Shown: positions 6,399 through 13,645 of the stretch, piece after piece
Layout: each line of letters begins with the position of its first letter
How positions within the stretch are numbered: the first letter of the stretch is position 1
DNA from: Ideonella margarita
GTDB lineage: Bacteria; Pseudomonadota; Gammaproteobacteria; Burkholderiales; Burkholderiaceae_C
Assembly (NCBI RefSeq): GCF_038066635.1
Contig: NZ_JBBUTI010000009.1
Span: forward strand, 1 to 64,000
Length of the DNA: 64,000 nt
Direction: 5' to 3'
Notes under the pieces: model-generated
The model's database searches: none
What the model was told of the DNA's origin: nothing
Seen by the model: the letters and a program-made list of their open reading frames with translations, nothing else
Translations under genes and position numbers: made by a program

Positions 6399-6881
6399 AT
6401 GCAATCCACCGCCGCACCAGTCACCACGCTACGGGAGATCACCGCTGACACCGTACGCGCAGTGATGAAGCTTGCCGTCACCGAACATCAAACCCGGTTC
6501 GTGGCACCGAACGCCTGGTCACTTGGGCAGGCGCTGTTTGCGCCCGACGCCTGGTTCAGGGCCATCTACCTCGGGGATGAGCCGGTCGGCTTCGTCATGC
6601 TCTCCGACCAGTCGTTGCTCGACCAGGTACCCGAGAGCCCCGAAGTGGAGGTGTGGCGGCTCATGGTCGACGCCAGGCATCAGCGCAAGGGCATCGGCCG
6701 TGCAGCGATGCTGCAGGTCATCGAGCATGTCCGCAGCAAGGGCCTGTTCAAGAAGCTCTCCATCTCGTATGTGCCGGATGAGGGGGGCCCTGAGGCGCTC
6801 TACCTGTCGCTGGGTTTCAAGCCAACAGGCGAGGTGGACGAGGGCGAGGTTGTCATGGAGTTGGCTCTTGATGCGGCCTGA
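6399..6881 (+). CDS. GNAT family N-acetyltransferase
   Basis: The 160-residue protein covers a single GNAT domain. VEVWRLMVDARHQRKGIGRAAMLQVIEHV (about residues 85-113) is motif A, with the RxxGIG acetyl-CoA pyrophosphate-binding loop. The C-terminal LYLSLGFKPTGEVDEGEVVMEL is the usual motif B end. It should transfer an acetyl group to a small amine or protein N-terminus; the substrate is unknown. The start at 6399 was chosen because upstream in-frame sequence is low-quality coding and the boundary motif at 6387-6393 precedes it. GNAT genes are frequent cassette cargo. Confidence 0.85.
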   Translation: MQSTAAPVTTLREITADTVRAVMKLAVTEHQTRFVAPNAWSLGQALFAPDAWFRAIYLGDEPVGFVMLSDQSLLDQVPESPEVEVWRLMVDARHQRKGIGRAAMLQVIEHVRSKGLFKKLSISYVPDEGGPEALYLSLGFKPTGEVDEGEVVMELALDAA

Positions 6882-6965
6882 CGTGTTGTTCAACCGTGGC
6901 GCCGACGGCATGCCATCAGCCCCATGCAGCAGGTCGGATGTTGCCCGCTCAGCGCGACGTTGAGC
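6876..6965 (+). other. Variant attC-like site
   Basis: GCCTGAC (6876-6882) complements CTCAGGC at the start of the same gene unit, apart from the last base. The downstream boundary is ambiguous: GTTCAAC at 6888-6894 and GTTGAGC at 6959-6965 also form a near-complementary pair enclosing GCGCCGA and TCAGCGC arms. The site appears decayed. The GNAT stop codon lies inside it. Confidence 0.4.
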
Positions 6966-6992
6966 GCGACGTTGATTGCAAAGGAGACACCC

Positions 6993-7397
6993 ATGCACTT
7001 GTCAGTTCTTGCGCTTCAAGGCTTGCTTCAGGCAGCAACAGCGATGCCGACCAAAGTGGTGGACGTCGCAACGGATCGGATGGCATCTGACGCCGTTTGC
7101 ATCTGGGCTTGGCGGGTTGATGAAGAGAGAACTCTTCAACAAGTCCGAACCGGCGTCGATCGAGCGACTGAGTTGCCAGGCTTGAGGGTCAGTTGCCTCG
7201 TCTTTGCACCGAATCTGGAGCTGCTTCAAGTGGCAAGGGTCGCTGCGATTCGAAGCCCGGTCGTCGTCCGTGATGACCAGCGAGTTCTGATCCACAGTGA
7301 TCCGTTGGACAGCGGTCTTCTCCTGAACCTCTTTCTCGCGGCAAGGATGCAGCCTTGTCCGTGCCTCAGTTTTGTGTTGAGTGCGAGTGCGGCATAA
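6993..7397 (+). CDS. Hypothetical cassette protein
   Basis: The product has 134 residues from ATG 6993, chosen because AAAGGAG lies eight bases upstream. It begins MHLSVLALQGLLQAATAM, a hydrophobic stretch that could be a poor signal or simply core helix. It then continues as mixed alpha/beta sequence with a hydrophobic C-terminus. No family is recognised. The TAA stop (7395-7397) lies within GCATAAC, the R'' of the next site, as in other cassettes here. Confidence 0.55.
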   Translation: MHLSVLALQGLLQAATAMPTKVVDVATDRMASDAVCIWAWRVDEERTLQQVRTGVDRATELPGLRVSCLVFAPNLELLQVARVAAIRSPVVVRDDQRVLIHSDPLDSGLLLNLFLAARMQPCPCLSFVLSASAA

Positions 7398-7465
7398 CCC
7401 GTCGGTCGAGCGGGCCTGTAGCTGCTGGGGCAGCTGGTTCCGGCCTCCCCATTTCAAAGTCAGAC
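7392..7465 (+). other. attC-like site with GTCAG-type core
   Basis: R'' is GCATAAC (7392-7398) and R' is GTCAGAC (7459-7465), preceded by the TTCAAA spacer. The interior keeps CTGGTTCCGGCC, also present at 999-1017 in attC site 2, which supports common ancestry with the long class. R' differs from consensus GTTAGAC by one T-to-C change and lies nine bases before the next start codon. Confidence 0.6.
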
Positions 7466-7473
7466 GTCAAACA

Positions 7474-8103
7474 ATGACCAATCGCCATCGACGGCTCGTG
7501 ATGACGCGCTTCGTGCCCGCCGCTGTGTTGTCGCTCCTCAACCTGTCCGCGAAGGGCGAAGTCGCCAAGGGCGCCGACAGATTGCCCACGCCGCTTTCGC
7601 CCATGGGCGATCTGGGTCTTGTGCATGAACTGCTTGTCGTCATTGCCAGAACGAGAAGCTTCAACGAGGTCACAAGGCACCTGGATGAACACGCCACTCG
7701 ACCCCGGCGGACTGAATTGGCTGATTGGGGCGCTGCCTACCAGATTCAGCAAGGTGCTGTCTCGGAGATCCTGATCCGCAGCGAGCGCTCCGCGCCGGGT
7801 CAACGAAGAGCGGATTCCAATCGAGTGGTCGCGATCGAGGCCATCTTCCAGCCCAACAAAGTTCGCCTCAGTGATCTCGAAGTCAAGTTCGGCCATTGGT
7901 ACCGTGACCCGCCCGACGGGCAGAAGGTGTCGCTGGCGTCGGCGTACTTCAATGCAAAGCTGATCGACCCCAAAGCCAGCTACTTTCTTCTGGCGACCAC
8001 CGGGGCTGCTTACGAAGAGGCTCTCTCGGCGTCCGAGCATGCACAGACGCTGGCTGCGACCTGGTCTGACGACCGATACTCGTCAAGAGGCAGGCCTTGG
8101 TAG
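7474..8103 (+). CDS. Hypothetical cassette protein
   Basis: This predicted 209-residue protein begins nine bases after the attC-like core. The N-terminal MTNRHRRLVMTRFVPAAVLSLLNLSAKGEVAKG has a basic then hydrophobic pattern that could be a signal peptide. The body contains FNEVTRHLDEH, DSNRVVAIEAIFQPNKVRLSDLEVKFGHWYRDPPDG and SYFLLATTGAAYEEAL. I recognise no domain. The frame continues past GTCTGAC (8064-8070), the exact complement of its 5' core, so its original stop may have been there and a frameshift could have extended the protein. Confidence 0.55.
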   Translation: MTNRHRRLVMTRFVPAAVLSLLNLSAKGEVAKGADRLPTPLSPMGDLGLVHELLVVIARTRSFNEVTRHLDEHATRPRRTELADWGAAYQIQQGAVSEILIRSERSAPGQRRADSNRVVAIEAIFQPNKVRLSDLEVKFGHWYRDPPDGQKVSLASAYFNAKLIDPKASYFLLATTGAAYEEALSASEHAQTLAATWSDDRYSSRGRPW

Positions 8104-8223
8104 CGCATGGGTTTTTCGCATGGACGACTGGCCCTACGCTCAGCGCCGAATCTGATTTTTCGCAGCATGTATCGGCACGAGCCCAGAGGCAACATGCGTT
8201 GCTCGCCAAGTCAAACGTCAGTC
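8064..8223 (+). other. Possible attC remnant with GTCAG-type cores
   Basis: GTCTGAC (8064-8070) is the exact complement of R' GTCAGAC at 7459. GTCAGTC (8217-8223), preceded by TCAAAC, is the next R'-like core and is matched by GACTGAA at 8790. The 160-base spacing exceeds the usual attC range and no clear L arms are visible, so this is a tentative call. Confidence 0.3.
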
Positions 8224-8327
8224 GTCACAGGGTGGTCTGCCGCCTGAAGGGTCGCTCGAGCATTCCTCTGCCAAGCGGCGCATTTCGCCCGACCAGCGAA
8301 ACTCTCATCAGCATTCAGAACCTCAGC

Positions 8328-8789
8328 ATGACCCATTCAATCGGCAAACTCACCAGCTTCCTCATCGCCCTTGCGTCGCTGTGTTCGGCACCTGAAGCGT
8401 TGGGTGCAGAGGTTTACAAGTGGGTCGACAAAGACGGCCGGGTGCATTACTCCGAACGCAAGCCTGCGGAAGCCAACGAGAAGGCCGTCGACTTGAAGGT
8501 CTCGACCCCACCGCCGCAAGCTGTTCGACCGGGGGCGACAACTTCGAGCATTCCCGCGGCGACATTTGGTGCGTCGCCAGGCACCAAGGGCAGGGAAGAG
8601 CCGAGAGAGCGCGCTTCGAGCCGTCCCGCCAAATCTTTGTCCGGCGGCCGGAGTGATGACAGCAATGAGTCCAAGTGCAACCTGGCCCGCGACGTGCTCA
8701 GCGGTGCGGTCAGGCATGGCAATGGCGCATCGACGGATGCCTACGATCGGCAGGTCGCGGAGAACGATGTTCGTCTGTTCTGCAAGTGA
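8328..8789 (+). CDS. DUF4124 domain-containing secreted protein
   Basis: The 153-residue product has a signal peptide (MTHSIGKLTSFLIALASLCSAPEALG, cleavage near residue 26). Directly after it is the DUF4124 signature AEVYKWVDKDGRVHYSERKP (about 27-46), common in periplasmic proteins of Beta- and Gammaproteobacteria. A Pro/Ser/Arg-rich linker follows. A short Cys-containing C-terminal segment, SKCNLARDVLSG...VRLFCK, could form a disulfide. Function is unknown. The TGA stop abuts the next R''-like motif. The start was chosen to give an intact signal peptide. Confidence 0.75.
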   Translation: MTHSIGKLTSFLIALASLCSAPEALGAEVYKWVDKDGRVHYSERKPAEANEKAVDLKVSTPPPQAVRPGATTSSIPAATFGASPGTKGREEPRERASSRPAKSLSGGRSDDSNESKCNLARDVLSGAVRHGNGASTDAYDRQVAENDVRLFCK

Positions 8790-8836
8790 GACTGAAGCCT
8801 GGCGCTCCAGTCGGCCGCACAGCTCAAACCTCAGGC
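8790..8836 (+). other. Short attC-like junction
   Basis: GACTGAA (8790-8796) nearly complements GTCAGTC at 8217, the start of the same unit. CTCAGGC (8830-8836), preceded by GCTCAAAC, repeats the boundary motif seen at 6381-6393. At 47 bp it is shorter than typical functional attC sites. Confidence 0.3.
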
Positions 8837-8911
8837 ACCAGACATGAAGCCCCGCAATCGTTCAATTGCGTTGGTGCGCACACGCGGTGGGCCTTTCAAT
8901 CGTCGGGCCTC

Positions 8912-9418
8912 ATGAAGCACGCTGTTGCAGCCCTGGCTGCCTTGCTCCTCCACCCATCGATCAGCGGTGCAGACGACAGCTGGCGGATCACGACGCGCGG
9001 ATACGGCCCGATTCGTGCTGGCATGACACCGGCCGAAGCCGCCCGACTGATGGGCACACGCCTGAAGACGTTCGAGGACAGGCCCATGGATGCGTTTTGC
9101 GATGACCTGATTCCGGAGAAGGGGTTCGAGGGCGTGAGCCTGATGGTCCAGAACGGCAGGATCACGCGACTCGTGATTTCGAAGCCAACTGTCCGGACGC
9201 TCTCCGGCATCCAGGTTGGAGACTCGACGGACCGACTCAAACAGGTGTTCGGTTCACGGCTCGAGATACAGCCGCACAAGTACGATGACGACGGCTTCTA
9301 CTACTTCGTCTGGGAACAGGGGAAGCGCTTTGGCGTGAAGTTCGAGATCGGTGGGAACCGCGTCACGGAAATCTACGCTGGGGATGAGAGCATCCGGTAC
9401 GTGGAAGGGTGCTCTTGA
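8912..9418 (+). CDS. Secreted hypothetical protein
   Basis: The protein has 168 residues, with a signal peptide MKHAVAALAALLLHPSISG. The mature part begins WRITTRGYGPIRAGMTPAEAARLMG, a pattern similar to the SmpA/BamE-type G-x-I-x-x-GMT-x-x-x-V motif. It continues with two beta-rich halves, VSLMVQNGRITRLVI and GVKFEIGGNRVTEIYAGDE. The paired GxxxGMTxxE and GDSTDRLKQVFG segments suggest a duplicated BamE-like or DUF fold. Proteins of this kind are annotated only as hypothetical. The ATG at 8912 was chosen for the signal peptide. Confidence 0.65.
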   Translation: MKHAVAALAALLLHPSISGADDSWRITTRGYGPIRAGMTPAEAARLMGTRLKTFEDRPMDAFCDDLIPEKGFEGVSLMVQNGRITRLVISKPTVRTLSGIQVGDSTDRLKQVFGSRLEIQPHKYDDDGFYYFVWEQGKRFGVKFEIGGNRVTEIYAGDESIRYVEGCS

Positions 9419-9511
9419 TCCTCCGAGGGCGCACGCGTGGCTCCAATGCCGTGCTCCCCCCTCAGAGGCAGCCCCGACCCTCACCGCCGCAATTGAAAAC
9501 GAGGAACACCA

Positions 9512-9802
9512 ATGCCCGCAGATACGGATCCCGAGTTCTATAGCCGCGCCGACGCGCACATCAACCTGTCCAATGGCCAGATTTCAAAGAGCACTCGCGG
9601 CAAGGTGAGCGCATCCATGCTCTTCGGCACGAGCAGATTCAATGCGTGGCTGAGCGCAACTGGCTTCGACAGCGCCGAGGAGATGAGACAGGGCCGCGAG
9701 GACACGATCAAGTTCTTCGTTGCAGAGTACGAAAAGATGCTGGCCGAAAATCTGGACGACTACATCCAGAACTTCGACAGGTACATGAAGCCCGCGAAAT
9801 AA
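9512..9802 (+). CDS. DUF3144 domain-containing protein
   Basis: This 96-residue soluble protein matches DUF3144 end to end: DPEFYSRADAHINLSNGQI near residues 6-24, then SKSTRGKVSASMLFGTSRFNAWLSATG and a C-terminal LDDYIQNFDRYM. The family is widespread in Proteobacteria with no assigned function. GAGGAAC lies about seven bases before the ATG. It may be the last cassette-borne gene or the first fixed chromosomal gene; no attC was found after it. Confidence 0.88.
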   Translation: MPADTDPEFYSRADAHINLSNGQISKSTRGKVSASMLFGTSRFNAWLSATGFDSAEEMRQGREDTIKFFVAEYEKMLAENLDDYIQNFDRYMKPAK

Positions 9803-9902
9803 CGATGGGTGCGACTGGCGTGACCTTGCATTTGGCAAGCGTCGACGCCTTTGAATACATCCATCTCGCTTGCTTTGCCCGTTCGCCTCCATGTGCTCGC
9901 AT

Positions 9903-9924
9903 CAAATCCCGCTCGCGGGTTTTA
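9903..9924 (+). terminator. Weak rho-independent terminator
   Basis: AAATCCCGCTCGCGGGTTTT forms a short CCCG(CTCG)CGGG hairpin with a T run. It is the only feature seen in the gene-free 9803-10122 interval. It probably ends transcription from the array side before truD. The remainder of the interval shows no convincing gene. Confidence 0.5.
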
Positions 9925-10122
9925 CGAGAGACTGGATTCACCGTGACGCGGTCGACAGCCGCAGTGAACTACATGGACTACACGCCGCAGACGCGCTCCC
10001 GCGCTGCCTGAGCCCGCGCCTGCCCCGCCGCAGCCTGCCGGTAGACGACAATCACCGCCTCGACGGCCCCTGGTCGGCCCGGCAGTCTGTGCCTGGCTAC
10101 AGCTGGTGCCGTCAGACCGCTC

Positions 10123-11136
10123 ATGACCAACGCTCAATACACGACCCTGCCGCAGTGGCCCAACGCCTATCCGGCCAGCGGCGCCACTGCCACGCTGAAA
10201 CTCCTCAACGAGGATTTCATCGTGACCGAACTGCCGCTGCAACTGCCCTCCGGTGAGGGCGAACACATCTGGCTGGACATCGAGAAGAACGGTGCCAATA
10301 CCGCCTTCGTCGCCCAGCAACTGGCCGCTGCTGCCGGCGTGGACGAGCGCGACGTGGGCTATGCCGGTCTGAAGGACCGCTACGCCATCACCCGCCAGTG
10401 GTTCAGCATTTACTTGCCGAAGGGCGAGACGCCCGACCTGACCCAGCTGCAGCACCCGGAGTTCAAGGTGCTGAGCCAGAGCCGCCATGTGAAGAAGCTG
10501 CGCCCGGGTGATCTGCTGGGCAACCACTTCCGCATCGTGTTGCGTGAGGTGACGGGCGATCGCGACGCCATCGAGGCCAATCTCAAGGCCGTGGCGGCAC
10601 ATGGTGTGCCCAACTACTTCGGTGCCCAGCGTTTCGGCCATGACGGCGGCAACGTCGAGCAGGGCCGGGCCATGCTGGCGCGTGAGATCCGTGTGCGCAA
10701 TCCGAAGAAGAAGGGCATCTACCTGTCTGCGGTGCGCTCCTTCATCTTCAATGAAGTGCTGGCGCTGCGCATGCAGCAAGGGCTCTGGGTCAAGACCCTG
10801 CCCGGCGACGTGATGGACGAGGTTGGCCGCCCCACCGGGCCGCTGTGGGGCCGTGGCCGGGTGAGCACCACTGAAGACGCGCAGGCGCTGGAAAACGGCG
10901 TGGCCGAACGCAACGCCGTGCTGTGCGACGGCATGGAGCACGCGGGCCTCGACCAGCAGCGCCGCTCGCTGGTGGCGAGCCCGCAAGACATGTCCTGGGA
11001 ATGGCTGCAAGCCGACCAGCTGGTGATCACGTTCGCGCTGCCCGCCGGGAATTACGCGACGTCGCTGCTGAACGAAATTCTCCACACCACCGAGCCTGAC
11101 CGCTACACCGAGAGCGAGCCTGCGCCTGTTGAATGA
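10123..11136 (+). CDS. truD: tRNA pseudouridine(13) synthase TruD
   Basis: The 337-residue enzyme converts U13 of tRNA to pseudouridine. The TruD signature is present: VGYAGLKDRYAITRQWFSIYLP, with the catalytic Asp at about residue 85. Also present are the N-terminal ATLKLLNEDFIVTELPL, the NYFGAQRFGHDGGNVEQGR block (about 165-183), and the insertion domain with GPLWGRGR. Length is typical. No strong Shine-Dalgarno sequence precedes the ATG. Downstream genes are convergent, so it is monocistronic. This marks the return to core chromosome after the cassette region. Confidence 0.95.
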   Translation: MTNAQYTTLPQWPNAYPASGATATLKLLNEDFIVTELPLQLPSGEGEHIWLDIEKNGANTAFVAQQLAAAAGVDERDVGYAGLKDRYAITRQWFSIYLPKGETPDLTQLQHPEFKVLSQSRHVKKLRPGDLLGNHFRIVLREVTGDRDAIEANLKAVAAHGVPNYFGAQRFGHDGGNVEQGRAMLAREIRVRNPKKKGIYLSAVRSFIFNEVLALRMQQGLWVKTLPGDVMDEVGRPTGPLWGRGRVSTTEDAQALENGVAERNAVLCDGMEHAGLDQQRRSLVASPQDMSWEWLQADQLVITFALPAGNYATSLLNEILHTTEPDRYTESEPAPVE

Positions 11137-11149
11137 CGCTGTGCTCGCC

Positions 11150-12088
11150 CTAAAGCCGCGGTGCTGACGCGGCTGGCGGCTCGGCCTCGATCACATTGCT
11201 GGCCGAGGCCTGCAGCATCTGTCCGTGTCGCTCATGGGCGGTTTGCGTCAGCTCGGTGATGAGGCTGGCCTCGGGCAGGTTGTGCCAGTACTTGCGCGGC
11301 ATTTCCTTGCGCATCATGTTGAGCTTCAGCCGGGCCGGGTTGAAGGTGTTGCGGTAGTAGGCCAGCCACAGCGCCTCGCCGGCGTCGGCATCGGGCGCAT
11401 CCGCCTTGCTGGCGCCCGGGCTGATCTGCAATTGGCGGTCTTGCCAGTGCAGGCAGCAGCGCGGCGTGAGGATGGCCCAGTCCATGTTGCTAAAGCGGCG
11501 TGAGAAGAAGCCGGCCATGGCCTCGACGATGTGGTGTTCGGGCTCGAACCAGGCCATGTGCACGATGCGGCTCAGGCGAGCTTCTTCATCTACCCAGGCA
11601 GTCACGGGCCGGAAGCGCACAAACGCCTTCATCTTGTGCTGGTCACGGCCCACCTGTCGGGCCATCTGGTTCAGGCGCTGCCGGTCGGGGTCGAGTGCGT
11701 CGTGGCGCAATCCGGGTTCACGCTGCAGACGCCACAACAGGCGATAGGCGAGGGCGTAGCGCTCGGGGTCCGAGTGGCGGCAGGCCATCTGCAGCAGCTC
11801 CGCCACCCAGGCGGGCACACGGATGGGCGGGGCGGTGTGGCTCACGGCGGTTGGGCTGGTCTCGGGTGGCTCGTTGGCTGAGCCTGCGCCTGCGCCCGTG
11901 TCGTGTTCGTCAGCAGCAAACAGGTCACCACTGAGCGCATCGGCGCCCGCAGCCTCACCACGCACCTGCCAGCGCACGGCGCCCGGTGGGCAACCGGCGG
12001 CCAGCAAGGCCCGGGCCGCCAGCTTGAAGCCCGCCAGGTCGGTCGGGCCGGCCAGCTCGATGTGGCGGTCTGCCGCGTTCTCGCTCAT
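11150..12088 (-). CDS. TIGR03915 family putative DNA repair protein (DUF4130)
   Basis: The 312-residue protein has a central/C-terminal DUF4130 region: LLWRLQREPGLRHDALDPD, then QVGRDQHKMKAFVRFRPV and WFEPEHHIVEAMAGFFSRRFSNMDWAILTP, and YYRNTFNPARLKLNMMRKEMPRKYWHNLPEA near the end. This is the usual partner of the radical-SAM protein encoded just upstream, with which it shares an ATGA overlap (12085-12088). The partnership and the resemblance to DNA glycosylase-associated domains underlie the putative DNA repair annotation; the reaction is not established. Confidence 0.88.
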   Translation of the reverse strand: MSENAADRHIELAGPTDLAGFKLAARALLAAGCPPGAVRWQVRGEAAGADALSGDLFAADEHDTGAGAGSANEPPETSPTAVSHTAPPIRVPAWVAELLQMACRHSDPERYALAYRLLWRLQREPGLRHDALDPDRQRLNQMARQVGRDQHKMKAFVRFRPVTAWVDEEARLSRIVHMAWFEPEHHIVEAMAGFFSRRFSNMDWAILTPRCCLHWQDRQLQISPGASKADAPDADAGEALWLAYYRNTFNPARLKLNMMRKEMPRKYWHNLPEASLITELTQTAHERHGQMLQASASNVIEAEPPAASAPRL

Positions 12089-13452
12089 GGGCCGATGAGG
12101 GCGGGCTGCACCGGCTGGGCCAGTGGCAGCGGGGCAGCGGCTACCACGGGGGCCGCAACAGCACCCTGGGCCGGTAGGCCACCAAACATGTCTGCGAACA
12201 GATCACCTTGTACCGGCACCTCCGGCCGCAGCGCACGGGCCACCGCGCGGTTGTCTCCCGGCGTGGTGGGCACGTGGTCTTGCAGCTGCACAAAGGGCAG
12301 CACCTTGGCTTCGGGCACCTTCAGCGCGCGCAGGTCAGCCCGGCGCAGGCGTCGCACGCGCCGGCTGCTGAGGATGCGCTGCACGGAGGTGACGCCCAGG
12401 CCCGGCACACGCAGCAGCCGTTCCTTCGGCGCGCGGTTCAGGTCGACCGGGAAAAACTCTGGGTGGCCCAGCGCCCATGCCAGTTTGGGGTCCACGTCCA
12501 GCGCCAGTTGGCCGTCCTGCGACGGCGGCACGATCTCGTCGTGGGTGAAGCCGTAGAAGCGCATCAGCCAGTCGGCCTGGTAGAGCCGGTGTTCGCGCAC
12601 CAGCGGCGGCGCCTTCAGCGGCAGGGCGCCGGCGGCATCAGGGATCGGGCTGAAGGCCGAGTAATACACGCGCTTGAGGCGGTAGTCGCCATACAGGCTG
12701 GCGCTGGTGGCCAGGATGGTGCTGTCGGTGGTGGCATCAGCGCCCACGATCATCTGCGTGCTCTGGCCGCCCGGCGCAAAGCGCGGCGGCTTGGCCCGGC
12801 GGGTGCCCGACACCGGCAGCGCGATCGGGGTGGCGCGCGCTTCCTTGGCTTCGGCAATGTGCACCGACAAGCGGCCCATGCTGCGCTGGATGGCGTCGAC
12901 GTCCTTCTCGGGCGCGAGCGCCTTCAGGCCTTCGGGCGTGGGCAGCTCGATGTTGATGCTCAGGCGGTCGGCATACAGGCCGGCCCGGGCCAGCAGCTCA
13001 GGGCTGGCATCGGGGATGGTCTTCAGGTGGATGTAGCCGCGGAAGTCGTGTTCCTCACGCAGCACCCGGGCCACCTCCACCACGCGCTCCATCGTGTAGT
13101 CGGGGCTCTGGATGATGCCGGAGCTGAGGAACAGGCCTTCGATGCAGTTGCGCCGATAAAAATCGAGCGTCAGGTTCACCACTTCCTGCACCGTGAACCG
13201 GGCCCGCGGCACGTTCGAGCTGATGCGGTTGATGCAGTAGAGGCAGTCGTAGACGCAGTAGTTCGTCAGCAGGATTTTCAGCAGCGAGATGCAGCGGCCA
13301 TCCGGCGTGTAGCTGTGGCAGATGCCCGCGCCGTCGGTGGAGCCGATGCCGCGGCCGCCCTTTGAATCGCGGCTGTTGGTGCCGCTGGACGCGCACGACG
13401 CGTCGTATTTGGCCGCATCGGCCAGCACCCCCAACTTGCGAATCAACTCCAT
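12085..13452 (-). CDS. Putative DNA modification/repair radical SAM protein (TIGR03916)
   Basis: The protein has about 455 residues. The radical-SAM cluster is CVYDCLYC (Cys66-x3-Cys70-x2-Cys73), binding a [4Fe-4S] cluster to make a deoxyadenosyl radical. Upstream lies GAGICHSYTPDGRCISLLKILLTN, diagnostic of this family. The C-terminal helix-hairpin-helix region (LLRVPGLGVTSVQRILSSRRVRRLRR, about 370-395) suggests DNA binding. ATG 13452 was preferred over the adjoining GTG 13455. The gene is translationally coupled to the DUF4130 gene. Confidence 0.9.
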   Translation of the reverse strand: MELIRKLGVLADAAKYDASCASSGTNSRDSKGGRGIGSTDGAGICHSYTPDGRCISLLKILLTNYCVYDCLYCINRISSNVPRARFTVQEVVNLTLDFYRRNCIEGLFLSSGIIQSPDYTMERVVEVARVLREEHDFRGYIHLKTIPDASPELLARAGLYADRLSINIELPTPEGLKALAPEKDVDAIQRSMGRLSVHIAEAKEARATPIALPVSGTRRAKPPRFAPGGQSTQMIVGADATTDSTILATSASLYGDYRLKRVYYSAFSPIPDAAGALPLKAPPLVREHRLYQADWLMRFYGFTHDEIVPPSQDGQLALDVDPKLAWALGHPEFFPVDLNRAPKERLLRVPGLGVTSVQRILSSRRVRRLRRADLRALKVPEAKVLPFVQLQDHVPTTPGDNRAVARALRPEVPVQGDLFADMFGGLPAQGAVAAPVVAAAPLPLAQPVQPALIGP

Positions 13453-13645
13453 CACGCCACCTGCAAAACTGTATGTTCATTCAGTTCATGGGCACTGACA
13501 AGCCGTGCATCATCTTCAGGGGTAAAGCGCGTCAATTTGGCAACAGGTGGCCATTCGTGAGAAATGACCTTCAGCCGCGACCGCCCGCAGCCGAATACGC
13601 ATGACGACAGAGCCATTCCGCTCTCCATGCCCACCGGAAAGAACA

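Larger units (their letters stand above)
446..8836 (+). mobile_element. Integron gene-cassette array (integrase not in window)
   Basis: About ten small co-directional genes each lie between short recombination sites with attC architecture (R''-L''-centre-L'-R'). Canonical cores are at 446-452/508-514, 927-933, 4748-4754/4852-4858, 5170-5176/5232-5238 and 5468-5474/5572-5578. The 5' core of a cassette is complementary to its own 3' core: GTTAGCC 508 with GGCTAAC 927, GTTAGGC 4326 with GCCTAAC 4748, GTTAGAC 5232 with GTCTAAC 5468. From about 6.3 kb on, the cores diverge. Insertion sequences interrupt the array at about 1285-4262. With attC sites 3' of the genes, attI and intI should lie to the left. 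Confidence 0.8.

Noticed and set aside
12208..13365. 385-residue + strand frame opposite the radical-SAM gene
   Set aside because: The minus-strand gene has the CxxxCxxC cluster and an overlap with its partner; the + frame has no recognisable content.
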